Assembly (NCBI GenBank): GCA_033060915.1
Contig: CM065385.1
Coordinates: forward strand, 18,984,001 to 19,048,000
DNA: 64,000 bases
Direction: 5' to 3'
Origin: Euryodendron excelsum
Lineage: Eukaryota; Streptophyta; Magnoliopsida; Ericales; Pentaphylacaceae
A program made the position numbers and the translations under genes. The notes beneath the pieces were generated by a model. The model was not told the origin of the DNA and did no database searches. It saw only the letters and a program-made list of their open reading frames with translations. Positions 1 to 13,400 of the stretch are shown here, piece after piece (within the stretch, counting starts at the first letter, position 1; each line of letters begins with the position of its first letter).

Positions 1-1990
1 ATGGTTGGAGATCGAAATCCTTCAGTCCCAGCTTTTTGAAGAGGTCATAGTACATGACTTCAGAGGAGCTTCCTAATCAACCAGCAACCTTTTCACATCA
101 CAATCCCCCAATTATAGTATTACCACCAATGCTTCATTGTGTGACAGTTGCACCGCTGGCAAGTTATTATCGGTGAAGGTTATGGCCTCAGTACTGCTGC
201 CGACTTTTGCCTTTTTGTTTGGGGTTTCCAACTGCATTACCTCTTTGAGGTGTGTTGCTTTCTGGATCTCTGCCCGGAATTTGTGTGGGTCTACTATTAC
301 TAATTCTGTCGATCCATGGAGGACATTGATTACCTGGTCATATTCTGCTCTGACTTCCTTTTGCAGAATGGCTTCCTACCTCGTATGCTCTGCCTCCTGC
401 TTTGTCTTCTCAAGGTTAATGTATTGGCCAAGATGTCCTAACTTTGCCAATTCCTCCAAGTGGTTCTTAAGATTTCTGAAATTTTCTGTCTGATGCCGCT
501 TTTCCCTGTGGTAAGAATAGAACTTCCTCTAGTCTCAGGTGACGAGGTCTCCTCCTAGCTTTTGGGGTCATTTGAAGAAGGGTTTGTCTCCTATTTGGGG
601 CAAAATCTTGTAAATTGGGTCCTTGAAGACTGTATTGACTCTTTTTGTCACCTTTTTATCCTGATTGTTGTTGCTCTCCTCACGTCTGGGCTTCTTACTT
701 TCACGCCCATCTTTCTTCTTGGTTTTCTCGTTGATCTTCTCCTGTATCGACTATGCTACATCTTCTTCCACCCATATATACTGTTCAATCCTTAGTATCA
801 GGTCCTGTATCTGGGTGACTGGTTTCTTCATGAGGGATTGCCTCAACCAATGTTCTCCAGGAAGGCTGATCTTGAATTGTGCAACAACTAGCTGCTCATT
901 GCAGTCCTCTATTTCATTATAAGCATCCTAATATCTCCTTACATATGCCCGTAACCCCTCGTCATCTTTCTTTTGTAAAGTTAGTAAGTAGTCCACCTCC
1001 TTCAACTGTTTGTTGTTTGTTATGAACCGGTTAGTAAATAGCTCGACAAGTTATCTCCAACTTGATACTAATCTGGACTGCAGCTTGTCGAACCATAATA
1101 GGGCCACCTCTCCTAGGCTTGAAGGGAAAACTTGGCACATAAGTGAATCGTCATAGCTCCATAGTGTCATCATCTGTATGTAATGCTGAACATAGGTAAT
1201 GGGATTCGACTTCCCATCATAAAGAGTAAACTTTGGTGGGGCGAATTTCCTAGGAGGTCGGCGTGTCTCAATCTCTTCTGTGAAGGGGGTGGAAGTAATA
1301 TGGTCTAGGGCTCTTTTGGCTATATCCTGGGTTGTTCGCCCCTTATGGTGCTTATCTCGGTTGTCTAACCAATCAACCAATCATTTGTCCCAGTCCTGCT
1401 ACTCTGGCTTGACCCTTACTAGATATTTTGTTAGTGTCTGATTTCTTCAAGGCTGCAGATCTTCCCGTCAGTCTATGTAGTGCCCTGTACTAGAAGTATA
1501 GCTCCCTATTACACGTGCGGCTGGGGGGCTAGTGTTTTTTGAATTTGTCCTCCTTTTCTATCGCCGATCTGGGAATTTGTCAGGTACTTGTCCATCTCGT
1601 CTGGCAATTGCTTCTCTCATGGCTTCAATCGTTGACCTGAGGTGGGCGATCTCTTCGTCCCACTGCCGGAGCTCCCACTCAGTTGTTCGGAGTAATAAAT
1701 TACTGGGTATGCAACTACTAGATGGTGATGGATTCAAGTTCCTGCAATAGTTCCTTTGGATGGTCTAGATTTCGGACATACTGCGGAGCCTGTCCTAGAC
1801 CATCCTGTCCTTCCGGTTGGTTGCCTCTAGGGAATCGTATCTTCGATCTGATAAAACATCCTTCCAGAGTTTGTACTAAATCATCTTCATGATGACTTGA
1901 TTGGTGAGTGCCGTCCTGACTACAGATGTCATGACTATCTTCTAGTTTCCTATTAGTGGGATTGACTCATCCTCTAAGATAGCTGGTACT
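1..1990 (-). pseudogene. Ty3/gypsy gag and start of protease, decayed, truncated by the window edge
   Basis: Read on the minus strand, this is a long retrotransposon gag running into an aspartic protease. A coiled-coil-like N-terminal part lies near 1680-1560 (ELRQWDEEIAHLRS). The capsid-like gag core lies at 1380-1051 and contains RRPPRKFAPPKFTLYDGKS and SSLGEVALLWFDKLQ. A charged Lys/Arg-rich stretch follows near 700-540. Near 510-420 is a plant gypsy-type knuckle, SYHREKRHQTENFRNLK, in which expected cysteines are replaced by Tyr and Phe. The protease start lies at 180-1 (LPAVQLSHNEALVV, then LGSSSEVMYYDLFKKLG), with the active-site loop altered just before LGSSS. The frame is mostly open but carries several stops. 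Family assignment rests on the gag motifs and their order and is firm. The clade within gypsy is less certain. Reverse transcriptase would lie beyond position 1. Confidence 0.85.
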
Positions 1991-2004
1991 CATCGTTGTA
2001 TAGA

Positions 2005-2026
2005 ACTTCCCATAGACGGCGCTAAT
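2005..2026 (-). other. Retrotransposon leader with primer-binding-site-like sequence
   Basis: Immediately inside the LTR, the minus strand reads TTAGCGCCGTCTATGGGAA. This resembles the TTGGCGCCGTCTGTGGGAA leader seen next to the 5' LTR of many plant gypsy elements, with TGG changed to TAG. The position between the LTR and gag supports it. The tRNA that would prime here was not identified. Confidence 0.45.
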
Positions 2027-2559
2027 TGTAAGTGAGATTTTTAGAAAGGCCTGGTTGAACTCTCAAACTGAATCAACGAGCACAAACAATCTGCAAGAGA
2101 AGAAGATAATGAGAATGACTCGACCATCTTTGGGTCGAAGACACTCTGATGATTAAGTTAGCAAGCTTAATCATAATGAATCGAATAAAATATAGAGAGT
2201 TAGAACTCAAGTGAACGTACTTTATATCTTTAGTGCATAAAGGTATTTATAGTTTTTGGAATGTCATGTTCTCTTTAGGAATTGGTGTTACTTTCCCCCT
2301 AGAAATTTTCATTGATTGAGTCAGTTTAGTGTATTAGACTTATCTTTTATTTGTCATAATTTATTTAGGAATAGGATTTGTATTATGGACTTCATTGGTC
2401 CTAGTACCTTTTGTATTAAGATCCATGAGTCAGTCCCTTTGGGTCCTTGTCTCTGATCGGCATGAGCCTAGTCTGACAGGTCGGCATCTATAGGCCGACC
2501 TCACTGGGCTGGTCTTTTCTTGATCTTAGACTTGGCTCTTATTGGGCCCATATACTTCA
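2027..2559 (-). repeat. 5' LTR of the left-edge gypsy relic
   Basis: This stretch lies directly upstream of the leader of the minus-strand gag. On the plus strand it begins TGTAAGTGAG beside the leader and appears to end near TATACTTCA, giving TG...CA ends. The inner edge is well placed by the leader motif. The outer edge is a guess, because the partner LTR lies outside the window and no target-site duplication can be checked. Confidence 0.5.
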
Positions 2560-4125
2560 AAACTAATAGTGATTCACGGAGAATAAGGTTAGAGGTCTAG
2601 TTGCCCTTTTTTGAAAGGTAATGGTGCTGGCTGTCAATACACCAAATCACAAGGGGTGTGGGTGAAATTCACTCATTATTTTTCTCTCCCTTCGCAAATT
2701 CAAGATCTAAACATAACCTAGGTGATACATCACATAATCGTCAACTCAGCTGGTTTTGAATAATCCTCGAACAGAAAATTCATACAGTATTTATTACCAA
2801 AATAATGTGGTTGAATAAGTGCCATTTACTTTAAAACAAAACATCCATCATGATTTATCATGATAACTTTTAGTTACAATAATATCATTATCACATTATT
2901 CTAGTGAGATTTTTTGTACAATTTTTTTAAAAAAATAGCTTTTTCCCTCTATGCCATAACTATCCAATCTATAACAACCAACTTCCAAGGAGTTGAACCA
3001 CTAGAGCGGTAGTCGAGTTGACCTCAACGGCTGAACTTAAAACTCTTTTTTTTTTCTCAACGGTCAGGTGTTCAAACTTACTTGCAATAATAATTGCGTG
3101 AATCAAATACTGTTGAAAAGGACTAAACTGTAGCGGGTGAATTTCCCGATAATCACACCTAAAGAAATTTCTCCGCTGATTGTCCCTTCCCATCTTTTTA
3201 CTTAGCCACAAACAAAAAAATACAAAAACTTCCGAAGGGTTGAAGACGGTTACGGTTTTCGCCGTCAGAGGTCTCCGTTCTTCAACAAAACCACTAATTG
3301 ATACATCTTCCTCCTATCCACTCAGTTACTTTATACTCTGGTTGCGCATTTTGGGCTACTATAACTATTATTATTATTATCATTATTATTTTATAACTAT
3401 TATTATTATTATCATTATTATTTTTTTCATTTTGACGACAGGCATAATAAAATTCTTGGGTTCCTTCTTTCTATTCATTAGCAAAACTATATTACAAGAA
3501 AGATTTAAATCTATCCACAAGAAACAGAAACAGGCCAACATAGGGATGGCACCAACACCACCTATTCTGACCCATCTGTATACAAAGTTACAAACTACAG
3601 GCACAGAAAAACTAACCACATGCAACTTAACGGAGATCCATATATGTGTGTATATATATATATATGTCTAAACATATGCAGCTCCATTCCACACACACAA
3701 AAAGGATGGAATGCACCACAAGTCTTAGTCAACAACTACTGCCTTCCAAAAACCACTGATAATAAGAAAGAAAAAGATTGATATAAAGATTCGGAAGCTT
3801 CAGAGTTCGAATTCATCAGGTTTTAGCTATTCATAACACATCAAAGTTTTATGGATGCCAAGATATTCAGATGAGTGGTTATTCCTCCAGAAGCTTGGCA
3901 ATATTAGTACTCATCCTGCCGCCTACCACCATATGGATGTTTCAAGTGAACCAAGGAAAGCATGACAGCAGGCAGAGATACAAGAACTTCAAAGTAAACA
4001 CTTATATTATATTATACAAGCAGTGGTTGAATAATTCTCAACTGGATAGTTCAGGCTCACTAATCCAATCAAACTAAGTTTTCTTGATGTATTGATCTAT
4101 GTTCAGTTTTATCGTTTACAGGGTT
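2560..4125. other. Noncoding AT-rich spacer downstream of the iron-sulfur gene
   Basis: No credible gene was found. The stretch holds an ATT-rich microsatellite (about 3366-3425), a short TA run near 3650-3664 and, next to position 4125, what should be the 3' untranslated region of the IscA-like gene. A degenerate block at about 2990-3090 looks vaguely tRNA/SINE-like but is too weak to call. Confidence 0.5.
3366..3425. repeat. ATT-rich microsatellite
   Basis: Interrupted ATT/ATC trinucleotide repeat, two blocks separated by TTTTATAACT. It creates a spurious open frame rich in Tyr and Ile. Confidence 0.8.
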
Positions 4126-7100
4126 TCACATCTCGGCAGCAAATGATTTACCACAACCACAGGTTTGTGTAGCATTTGGATTTTTGAAAGCGAAGCCTCC
4201 ACCAATGAGTGCGTCACTGTAGTCCAGTTGCATCCCATAAATGAAAAGAAGGCTCTTCGGATCACAAACTGCAGAAAGAAATAGACGAATGCAAGATCAG
4301 ATGATGTGTTAGTATCTACAAGGGAATTATGATTTATACGCGAATTTAGTATGAAGTCAAAGCAAACGTGGCTTAAGCAGAGGATGTCCACACAAAAGAC
4401 AATTAAGTCACTGTCATGTTAACGCAAAAAGGAATTAAGCCGCTCTAATCAAAATTTTTTTTTGATAACAATATTGCTCTACCAAATTTTAAACGAAGGA
4501 AAGGTGAAATTGTCACTGCAAACTATTTCGAAGTAGTAAACTTGAAGTAATCTCTCCATTTCTCAGGGCACAAAGAAATGGTACTCTTTCTCAACATCTT
4601 GCTTGCCATGCAACTATCAAGGCAGAGCAATCAAACAATTAAAAGAAAGAAACTCTGATTTTAAATCAACCCAACAAAGCTTCATCCAAACTACTGAAAT
4701 ATGTTAAGCAGTATACTTTCTTGCCATCATAATCCAAATAGTACCACATCTATTGTTAGGAAGAGGCCATCATGTCTTTTATGACAACCTCAAATATATA
4801 CTTCCTGTCTTCCATTTCAGTCTTTCTTGCATCTTCATCTTAAACAAACAAAAAAAACTACTTTAGAGAGCATTTATAAGTCTTCGCGCACAGAACAGTA
4901 TCATCTTATATGTGAGTTTTTCTCATCTTTGTCCTCATTTGATGCTAACTCTACCTCTCATCTTTGTCTCATCACGCAAGGATTCAAAGCAAAATAAACT
5001 CCTTCCAGCAATGCTCGCATCATATATGTGATATCTGATTTCCTGACTCAGCACTGAGTGGTTAGTCAAGAAATTAGCGATGTGACACAAGTCACACAAC
5101 TAACAGCCTCTACCAAAAATTTACAAGTACATGCCAATGCGGCCGGAATATATTCCTTCCTTCCAACTCTGACCACTTTGCTGTTAGCGTGAATCAATCA
5201 ATTGGGCTATCATACTCTTCCTTAATTAAGTAGCAAAGTCCTAAAATAATAAGCCAAGCCCTTTTAATTGTGATAGTGTAAAACTATCTCACACTTTGAA
5301 ATCATAAAAAAGTCCAAAGCCTGAAGTTACTGCCAATATTTAGTTGACCACACTCACAATACAAAGATCTTTAGAGTTAATCTACATGTCTAAAAGCGTA
5401 CCCACCAAAACTAATTCATGGATACTTAAAAATAATGCTTAGAATTACCATCTGAGCATCAGGGAAATACTAAAAGCTTCACTCAACTGAATGATAATGA
5501 GGAGGGTTGAGCCTCAAGCACTGGCTAAACAGGATTACAACGAGGTTGGAGGCATCAACAAAATAACTAAATTTTTGAATATAGACAGTATAATAAACAA
5601 TTGAGAATTGTCATCAAGAAAGAAATAGAAATCTGGATGCCTTCATATCGGTTCATACTTGAACCTCAAATTAGAAAGCAAACAAGATGATAAAGGCTTA
5701 CCAATAACAAATCCATTATATTTGATAATGGAATCATCTGGTCTTGCATTTTCTTTGCTCTCAAACTCCATTGTGTAAGACATGCCTGAGCATCCACCCT
5801 GTTTAACACCAATTCTTAAGCATAAATCTGCATTCCGCTCAGATCTCATCTTATTCAAGTGCTTCAGTGCATTATCTGTCAAGGCAATTGCAGGTGCGAG
5901 CTCCCCGGATGTCGGTGGTGCTGATGCACAGAAGGAGACTCATGAATTCACACTTTCTGATAGAAAAATATAATTTATTTAAAGGGCACTCAATTGGCTT
6001 CAACCCAAAAGGATTTTTACAATCAAAATACTTCAAAGAGTATATTGATTACTTATCAAAAAAATAATTGTACTTTCTACACAACAAAAATTATTCAGAA
6101 AAATATTTTGAATATTTCAAGCATCTGTATCCTGTGTCGTGCAGAAAAATTCAAGACAAGATTGATTGTGACCCAACAAAAATGCGCTCCTTCTAAGTTT
6201 AATCAGTAAATCATTCTATTTACAAAACTACAGTCCACCTAACCCCTGTCAAAAGACACAGAAAAAAGGAAACTGCCTCAATATGATCAATGTGGACAAA
6301 TACTCAGTGGTAAGGTAGTACCAACTACTGCCACTAAGATTTAAACATTAAAAGATGGGACCCACCAAATGCATGGACGGTAAAGATCATAATGGAAGTA
6401 GTACCCCAAAAACATGGGTTCTACCTACCTACTTCCAATCATAAAGAATAGTTGAAACACTCATATCAAATTGAATGCAGTATATAGTGTGGAAACAAGT
6501 ATATGAATAAATTTTTCTTTCTTAACTATATCAAGGAATTTAAATATAAGGTGCCACCAAAATATATAGCATATGCATTTTGATAAACTCAAACTGCATT
6601 TTCTTTTCAAAAACAAGACAAGAGTATGAACAACTGTCTTTAGTGAGCACAATTAAAAGAAAGGCCAAGATGGGAGGATAATAGAAGTGTTCTATCTGCA
6701 TTACCATTGGTCATAAAAATGATACACCCAGAAGGCAGTGATCCACCCATGCAGGTGATGTGATGCTAAAGTGGGATCAAAGTGATAACATAGGGAGATT
6801 ACAACCATCAAACCATGCAACCAATATAGTTTCGGGAAACAATATAATTGCAGTCAAGCAATGTAATTGACTGCACTATATAGACGTGGAAACAAGTATA
6901 AGAATATGTTTTTCTTTCTCAACTTTATCGTGGAAATTAAATATACGGTGCCACTAAATTACACAACATATGCATTTTGACAAACTCATCTGTTTGATAA
7001 AGAATGAAACATAGCATCCATAAAAACCTATTTCCTTAAAGTCTCCATTAATTTAGTAGGATGGATATTCAATTCTAAAGCTTTAGAAAATTAGTATTGT

Positions 7101-8704
7101 CTTCTCAGTCAACCTAAACAGAAGATATCTCCAGAATTGAGGAAAAAATAAAAAAACTATTATCTCAGAAAACTTTTCCTGGCATCATATCTTCCACTTC
7201 TATTATCTTAGAAGTGCTCATGTTTCTTACCCAATTGAAACTCAATCACCACAACAACCATTGATATGTTACCTACAATGCACAGTACATGTGCCAACTG
7301 AACATTATTAGTCTAATTTCCATTTGCAGTTGAGTTTGTAACACGTTTCTTGCCAACTGTAATTACACTGTGTGAAACATTGTATGCGAAACATGAGTAA
7401 AAATTGGATCATTACTTGATCTTAAAGAAGATATCCAAGTCGAGACTGAAGCTATGTAAGAATTTATTAAATGCTTTACTTGGCAACGGGTTTGCTTAAA
7501 ATTAAGACTAGTAATGAGCTCAACCAAAAACAACAAAGTTTTTTAGTGTTATTTTCTGATTGAGAAAGTCGATGTATCAAGATTCACTTGTTTGCGAATT
7601 GCTTAAATAAAAAAAGATTTACATTAATTCACAAAATAAAATGGTCAACCATCTTGGTACGTTATCTTGGTCCTACAGCACAAAAATACGGGAAGCGAAT
7701 TTGCATTTTGCAAAGTTTAATCCACCAAGATTGTTTTCCAAATGCTAATATGGTATGTGATTTGGTACACTACATTGGCAATATTGAGAAGTTAATTAGG
7801 CTTCAGTGCTGCCACCTTCTCTGAAGAGGTGAAGCCTATATAAATAAAGTTTTTTTGTTGTCCTCCAACCTAAGAAATTCATAATGGACTTTGATATTGA
7901 GCTCCTAAATGCAAGTAAAGGATTTAAATATACAGCCTCTTCCTTTTCCTGGGAAAGATATATACACAAAGTACAGGATATTTAAGCCTTTTGCTGCTTT
8001 GAGCAATTCTAAGCATTCCATTATGATATAAGAGCATTGATTCAGACGCAAGAATCTCCATTACTGGGTTAATAATCTGTTTTCAAGACATTTGTCTCTC
8101 CTATTGAAAACCAAACCTCAGTTCTTAAAACATTCACAAAATTTCCATTGCCAGCTCAGGTACAAAGGATATATCATTTTCCTCAACCCTAACGCACCAT
8201 GTTAATCCCAAAGCCTTGTTTTCATCACTCATACTCTACCCACACACTATTATTTACCATAACTAGCAAATGAGTACTCTGTTGGGTTGCCGAGAAAAAG
8301 GTAATTCAGTTATCTAGACAGTATTCACACAAATAAAAAAAGGGGGAAAAAAGCAACAAGAAGCCTCAAAATTTCATTTTCGTATTCATAATAGTACATA
8401 TACGTAGGTATATATGTTCCTTCACTCTATTAAAAGAAGATTTCATGAAATCTAAGAAATATTGGTTGTTACACATATCAATACATCAATATGTATATTC
8501 ATATACATACATAAGAGTATTAGTACCTTCGACTGAAGCTGATCGAATTGACAAGGGCTTTCGGAGGCTGAGATACGCCGGCGAATATTGGAAGGAAATC
8601 GAAGTTGAAGCCTGAGGTAGAGAGCTTGCTTTCTTCGGCAGACGGCAGAGGGAGGGGCAACGCACGGTCATAGAGAACGCCATAGGAGACACCGAACACA
8701 ACAC
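4126..8704 (-). CDS. CPISCA: Plastid iron-sulfur cluster assembly protein, A-type (CpIscA/SufA-like), three exons
   Basis: A-type carriers bind [2Fe-2S] clusters or iron and pass them to target proteins; this form is expected in the chloroplast stroma with the SUF pathway. Exons, minus strand: 8704-8527, 5920-5702 and 4268-4126 (178, 219 and 143 nt; stop TGA at 4128-4126), 179 residues. Both introns, 2606 and 1433 bp, have GT...AG ends and the phases match exactly. Residues 1 to about 65 are Ser/Arg-rich and poor in acids, a typical plastid transit peptide. The mature core starts near [19 protein letters not shown] and holds the three ligand cysteines: C103 in [12 protein letters not shown], and C169 and C171 in [10 protein letters not shown]. 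The C-terminal half shows [15 protein letters not shown]. Length and exon layout match plant CpIscA. The start could instead be Met8 (8683), whose MAFS resembles the Arabidopsis N-terminus as I recall it. The frame has no breaks. Confidence 0.95.
6466..6988. repeat. Direct duplication of about 125 bp inside IscA intron 1
   Basis: Two similar copies lie at about 6466-6591 and 6861-6988. Both contain a TATATAG, GTGGAAACAAGTATA, TTTTTCTTTCT, AAATATA, GGTGCCAC and ATATGCATTTTGA series in the same order. They are diverged by scattered substitutions. The remainder of intron 1 and intron 2 showed no gene or recognisable transposon. Confidence 0.7.
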
Positions 8705-8721
8705 GAGACGAGAGAGAATAT

Positions 8722-8744
8722 AGAGAGAGAGAGAGAGAGAGAGA
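8722..8744. repeat. GA microsatellite in the IscA 5' leader
   Basis: A (GA)n run lies 18 bases upstream of the IscA start codon, appearing as (TC)n in the transcript. CT-rich leaders near start sites are common in plant housekeeping genes, so it may lie in the 5' untranslated region or the core promoter. Confidence 0.75.
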
Positions 8745-9999
8745 AATGAATATCAGTCGGGGGTGGCTTGTTGAATATGCAAATCCTGGCCGTCAAAATG
8801 ACAACGCTTTTGTGATTTTGTCAAGGAAATGTGATCGGACGGTACTTATTATATTATAAAAGTTTTTTTTTTTTGTTGATAGAACCATATTAACAAAGTT
8901 TTTTTTTTCTTTTTTTGTTGATAGAATTATATTAGCTAAATTGGATGTCCTTTTCGCTTGATTATTTTCTTATTTTTATTTTATTCCATGTTTTTGGTAT
9001 AACTTTTGAGGTCTGTATTGCATAATAAGAATATATATATATATTTTTTTAATACTCGTAATATTGCATGGCTAGACTTCTTTTACTAATTTCAGGGATG
9101 TGATGTCCTTCATATTTTCTTTATAGTTTCTTTTTTTATATTTATTAATCAACTATTGGTTGATTTTGATAAATGCTCCATAGAACGTGCGAGACAGACT
9201 TAGTGATTGGACACTTATCGGTTTGAAGCCAACCCCTCCTCATGGTCCGGTCTATATTTTAAAAAAAAAAAAAGGAGAGATTATGATAATGCTAAGCTTG
9301 AGAAGAGGGATTGCACTGGCATATGTCAGGTAACTTAGGTGCAATTGGGCAAATGCTCATTGATTGTTTTCTACGAGGACAATCTCATTATTTAGGTCAT
9401 AATTTAACAGAAAAAGGAGAGTACCCATCCTTTAGAAATGCAGTTGAATATATATAAATATATATATCAACATATAAACGTATAAATCTCTCCGATGGTC
9501 AAGATAGGGGCCCCCTTGATGGTAGATACTAGATATGCAGTTTCATCACTGCACTTCCTTGTAATCAATCAAGAGAAAGATTTGTCAATGAGACCACAGT
9601 TCAAATATAACTCTCTTTTCCTCTGTCAGTATGCGTGACATGCACCCAGTTTCAGCAATTGTATCAAAATGATGGCAAACACTGGCCGAGTCCAAAGCCA
9701 ATGTGATTATAGTTTTGGAAAGGGTAATTTAGTCATCTACCATCATCTGATCATATTATATTTATGCATTTGTAGATCTAAGTTCTTAAACTTTGAACAT
9801 AGAAAAGAAAAAAAGCCACATATAGATGAGCCCATATATGGATGAGCTCAAACCAAAACGGTATTTTGCACTTATTATGCAATACAAATGTTGATTTAGA
9901 GTTTTGAATTTTACATACTCATTCCCACAATAACAATGAATATATAGTTTAACTCAAAAGAACAAAAAATGGATTACTGTCCAAGCAGCATAGTTAGGA

Positions 10000-10050
<51 letters not shown>

Positions 10051-10124
10051 TATTACAAAAGAATGAAGAATCAAACAAACCAAAAGTTCACAAAAGGATA
10101 TTTTAAGTCTTGGTGCAACCAACT
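8745..10124. other. Intergenic AT-rich region between the Rab 3' end and the IscA promoter
   Basis: It should contain the IscA promoter (high-coordinate side of 8704) and the Rab 3' untranslated region (below 10125). No open frame with protein-like composition was found. Poly-T and TA tracts occur at 8861-8935 and about 9030-9050. A 46-bp (GA)n tract lies at 10004-10049. Confidence 0.5.
10004..10049. repeat. Long GA microsatellite, near the Rab 3' end
   Basis: Uninterrupted (GA)23-like run, about 75 bases beyond the Rab stop codon and therefore probably inside its 3' untranslated region, as (TC)n in the transcript. Confidence 0.9.
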
Positions 10125-10409
10125 TCAGCATGCACATCCTCCTCTCTGCCCAATTTCTGAAATTGATTCTTGGATTCCTTGGAAGTACCTGAAACGAATT
10201 AATATATTACTCCAATTGATCAAAATGAATAAGAACTCCACATTATCACATCAATGAAATTTGGTGAGACAATATTAATGTATGTTTGTAATGTTTGACG
10301 GTGAAGCGTAAGGTTGACTTACGTGGAACCCGTCAAGGAGTTCTAGTAGTCACTGAAGCTGACTCACTCGAGTCTTCTGGCTATGGAGGGGCGAGAACTG
10401 AGAGGACAG

Positions 10410-10453
<44 letters not shown>

Positions 10454-13400
10454 CACGAGCCAGTAGTGACTCGTATAATAAATGTGATTAGGTTCTGTCC
10501 GTTTTGTCATAAATGTGTTGAGATCATTTATAGTAGGCAATGGTTAGCACTGTGCGGACACGTGGCGCATCGTGACTGGGCAGGCCTGAGCTCCGCCATT
10601 ATAACCTGGTGAAGTCCTATCAGTGACCACAACGGACGATTGGATGCGCACTGCCACGAAGTTAGGCACTTGTCCAACCACGGCTCGCCACGGGTCTGTT
10701 GTATTAAATGTGCGTCGGGTTAGCATTTAATGCTTAAGATATGATATTTAAGTGGCTCTGCAGGTAGATCTCTCTCTCTTAGCTGGTTGATGGGACTGAT
10801 CCCCCTACATGCTCATGAAGCGCGCAGCTCAATGATCCCTTCAGTTCTAGCCTCCGTTCCACTGCCCATAGGGAAGGGTCCCGAGCGAGAGTAAGTTAAA
10901 TAGTTAGGGGCCTGGGCTAGTTAGATGGTGAGGTGCAGAGCCGTGGGTCGTGCTAGGTGCGGGGCCTGGCTTGAAATGAGCTCTTAGAGCTTGCCTGAAC
11001 GAGGCTCGGTGGTCGAGCGCCGAGCCTGCCGCAGGGGCAAAGGCGTCGCGCGGGTTTGCCCAGACATGGTTTGGCCATGGTTGACTTTGGGCTAGTCAGG
11101 GGGCCCACGTGGACCGCCAGGTGGGCAAATGGGGTGCTACGTGGCGCCCACAGACTGGGTGCCTACATTAGCTCCCTTGTACGTGTGCCGCCATTTGGGC
11201 CAATGGGCGCGTGCTTGCATAGCACGTAGCTGGGGACGAGACGCGACTGTTGTTCGTAGCGGTTGGGCACGAGCCCCCCGATTGGGTACCGGTGTGAACG
11301 TTAGAAGTGATGGTCGAAATGTCCGGTTGTGAGGGTCAACCCTGAGCTGCCACGTGTCCGAGATGTCATGTCTAACATTCAATGTGGACGGCGGCTATTT
11401 ATGATTTCTAACCGTTACGAGCCGATGGCTGCGACCGTTTGACGGTTAGGGGGCGCGACGATTGATGATGGTCATCATTATAGGCGATTCTTCGTTTTTT
11501 GAGGCGTCGGTTAAGAGATATAAAAGGGGTCTTGGTTTGATTCTACATTTTTTTTGGATGTTTGGCTTTTGTTTGGAGCGCTCGTGATTCCTTGTTTTGA
11601 AACATTTCTTGAGCTTGTGTGTGAAGAGGTTTTCCGAGCGCTTGCTAGTAAGCTTTGAGTTTGTCGCGCCTTGGTCTTTCATTGGTGTTGGAGATGTCTC
11701 GAGCTTCTATGTCGACGGTTGGTGTCTCTCGAGGCTTGGGGCCGAATGAGAAAAAGAACTTAAAAAAGGGCGGTCGGGGTGTTCCAGACGCCGAATACTG
11801 GTGCCGAGCTCCTTATCTGGAGGGGTGAGGATGCGTTGTGGATGAAGCTCCCCTATTTTGCTGCAGAGACGCCCGTGGCTAGCGCTCCCCTGTTTCTTGC
11901 ACGCAAAGAGGCTCGGCCTGGGCATGAGACGTTCATTACGCTTGAGTCTTGCATTCGTTTCATGGTGGAGCGCATTCGTTTCATGGTGGAGTAGGGGGAA
12001 TGCCCCTATGCCTTCCCCGCGTGGGACAACTATTGCGCGTCTGGGGAAGGTTTAGAAGTTTGGACCGAGGAGGTCCTAGACAGCGCCGAGTTTGTCAGGG
12101 TTTTGCAGCGAGCGGGTATCCACGAGGCTGTGATGAGCACCTTAAGCTAGAACATGAAACGAAGTACGCCGTGGTTAGACGTGTTGTTGTCCCGGTGGAG
12201 TGTGGAGACCTATACGCTCGTGACTGTCGGCGGGGAGATTGGTCCTACCTTGGAGGATGTGAGTGCGTTGATAAAGCTTCCCATTGTGGGGGATACTGGC
12301 CCTTACACTTTCGAGCTGTCTTCGCAGGAACGGGAAATAGTGAAGGGTTTGAAAGTAGGGCAAGCTGTGGCTACGCGGGCCGTGAGCGAGTATACGAAGG
12401 CTCCTCCGAGCAAAACACTGAAGAATACTTTCAAGGGGTGGACCATTTATTGGTACCGCGATTTGATGGGGTTGTCCAAAGAGGCGGCCAAGTCTAGAGA
12501 TTATACCAAGGAGGAGTGTCGGCGCGGTGTTGAGGGGGTGGGGCTACGTAGCCCGTTTCATTTGGTCGCGTTTCTAACAGCGTGGCTGTCCCGCCACGTC
12601 TTCGAGGGGCCTCCGTCTGATGGGGTCAACTACTCCCTATACCCAATAGCAGCCGTGCTAGCGAGTGGGAGACGTCTGGCTCTAGGGCCTTTGTTTCTGG
12701 GGACCGTCTAGTCGTGCCTTGATCAAATAAAGACCAACGCGGTGAGGTCGATGGGACGCTATGATGTGTGCAGTTATGTGTGCACCAACTTCCTTCAGAT
12801 GTTCCTCTTTGAGAGGTTCGAAAGTGTAGTGCCAGTTGCGCGTGTGGTTGAAAATGATGAGGCTGGAGAGGGGGCAGACGAGGACGTATACTATCGCGCG
12901 CTGAGGTGGGCTGCTGTAGTACGACGCGGTAGTCTAAAGGAGGTGATTGACGAGCCGACTGAGTTTAAAGAGCACCCCTATGTGGAGTCCTTGCCTGGTG
13001 TGGCAAACTTTGATATGTACCAGGATGATGACTGGGACATGCTGGTGAGGGAAGATGAGGATTTTACTGAGGCCATGGCAGAGAGTGTGCTTTAGGCTGT
13101 CCCCGGGGGCCTCCTGTCCCTGACGGTTGCTGCGACCTTTGAGATCGTGACTTATAATCCACATCGCGTAACGCGCCAGCTAGGGTATGATCAGGGTGCT
13201 CTGGATTTTGTTGCCATTCCCAGCTTAGCGCGCGATTCAATGACGCGCTTCGTGATGGTAGATATGAAGGCTGGAATAAAGACCTTCAACGGAATGAAGG
13301 TATGCGGCCGTGGGCGTGACGGGCAAGGGACGCGCGCCTGGAGGTCATACTAGGAGAAAAATCTGGATGCGTTTGCCAAGTATACGCTTGTGGAGCCCTC

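Noticed and set aside
137..493. Plus-strand open frame of 118 codons at the left edge
   Set aside because: It is the antisense shadow of the minus-strand gypsy gag, whose knuckle motif and protease start read clearly on the other strand.
2990..3090. Possible tRNA-derived SINE (GGTAGTCGAG ... GGTGTTCAAAC)
   Set aside because: The A and B box matches are poor, no poly-A tail or target duplication was visible, and only one copy occurs in the window.
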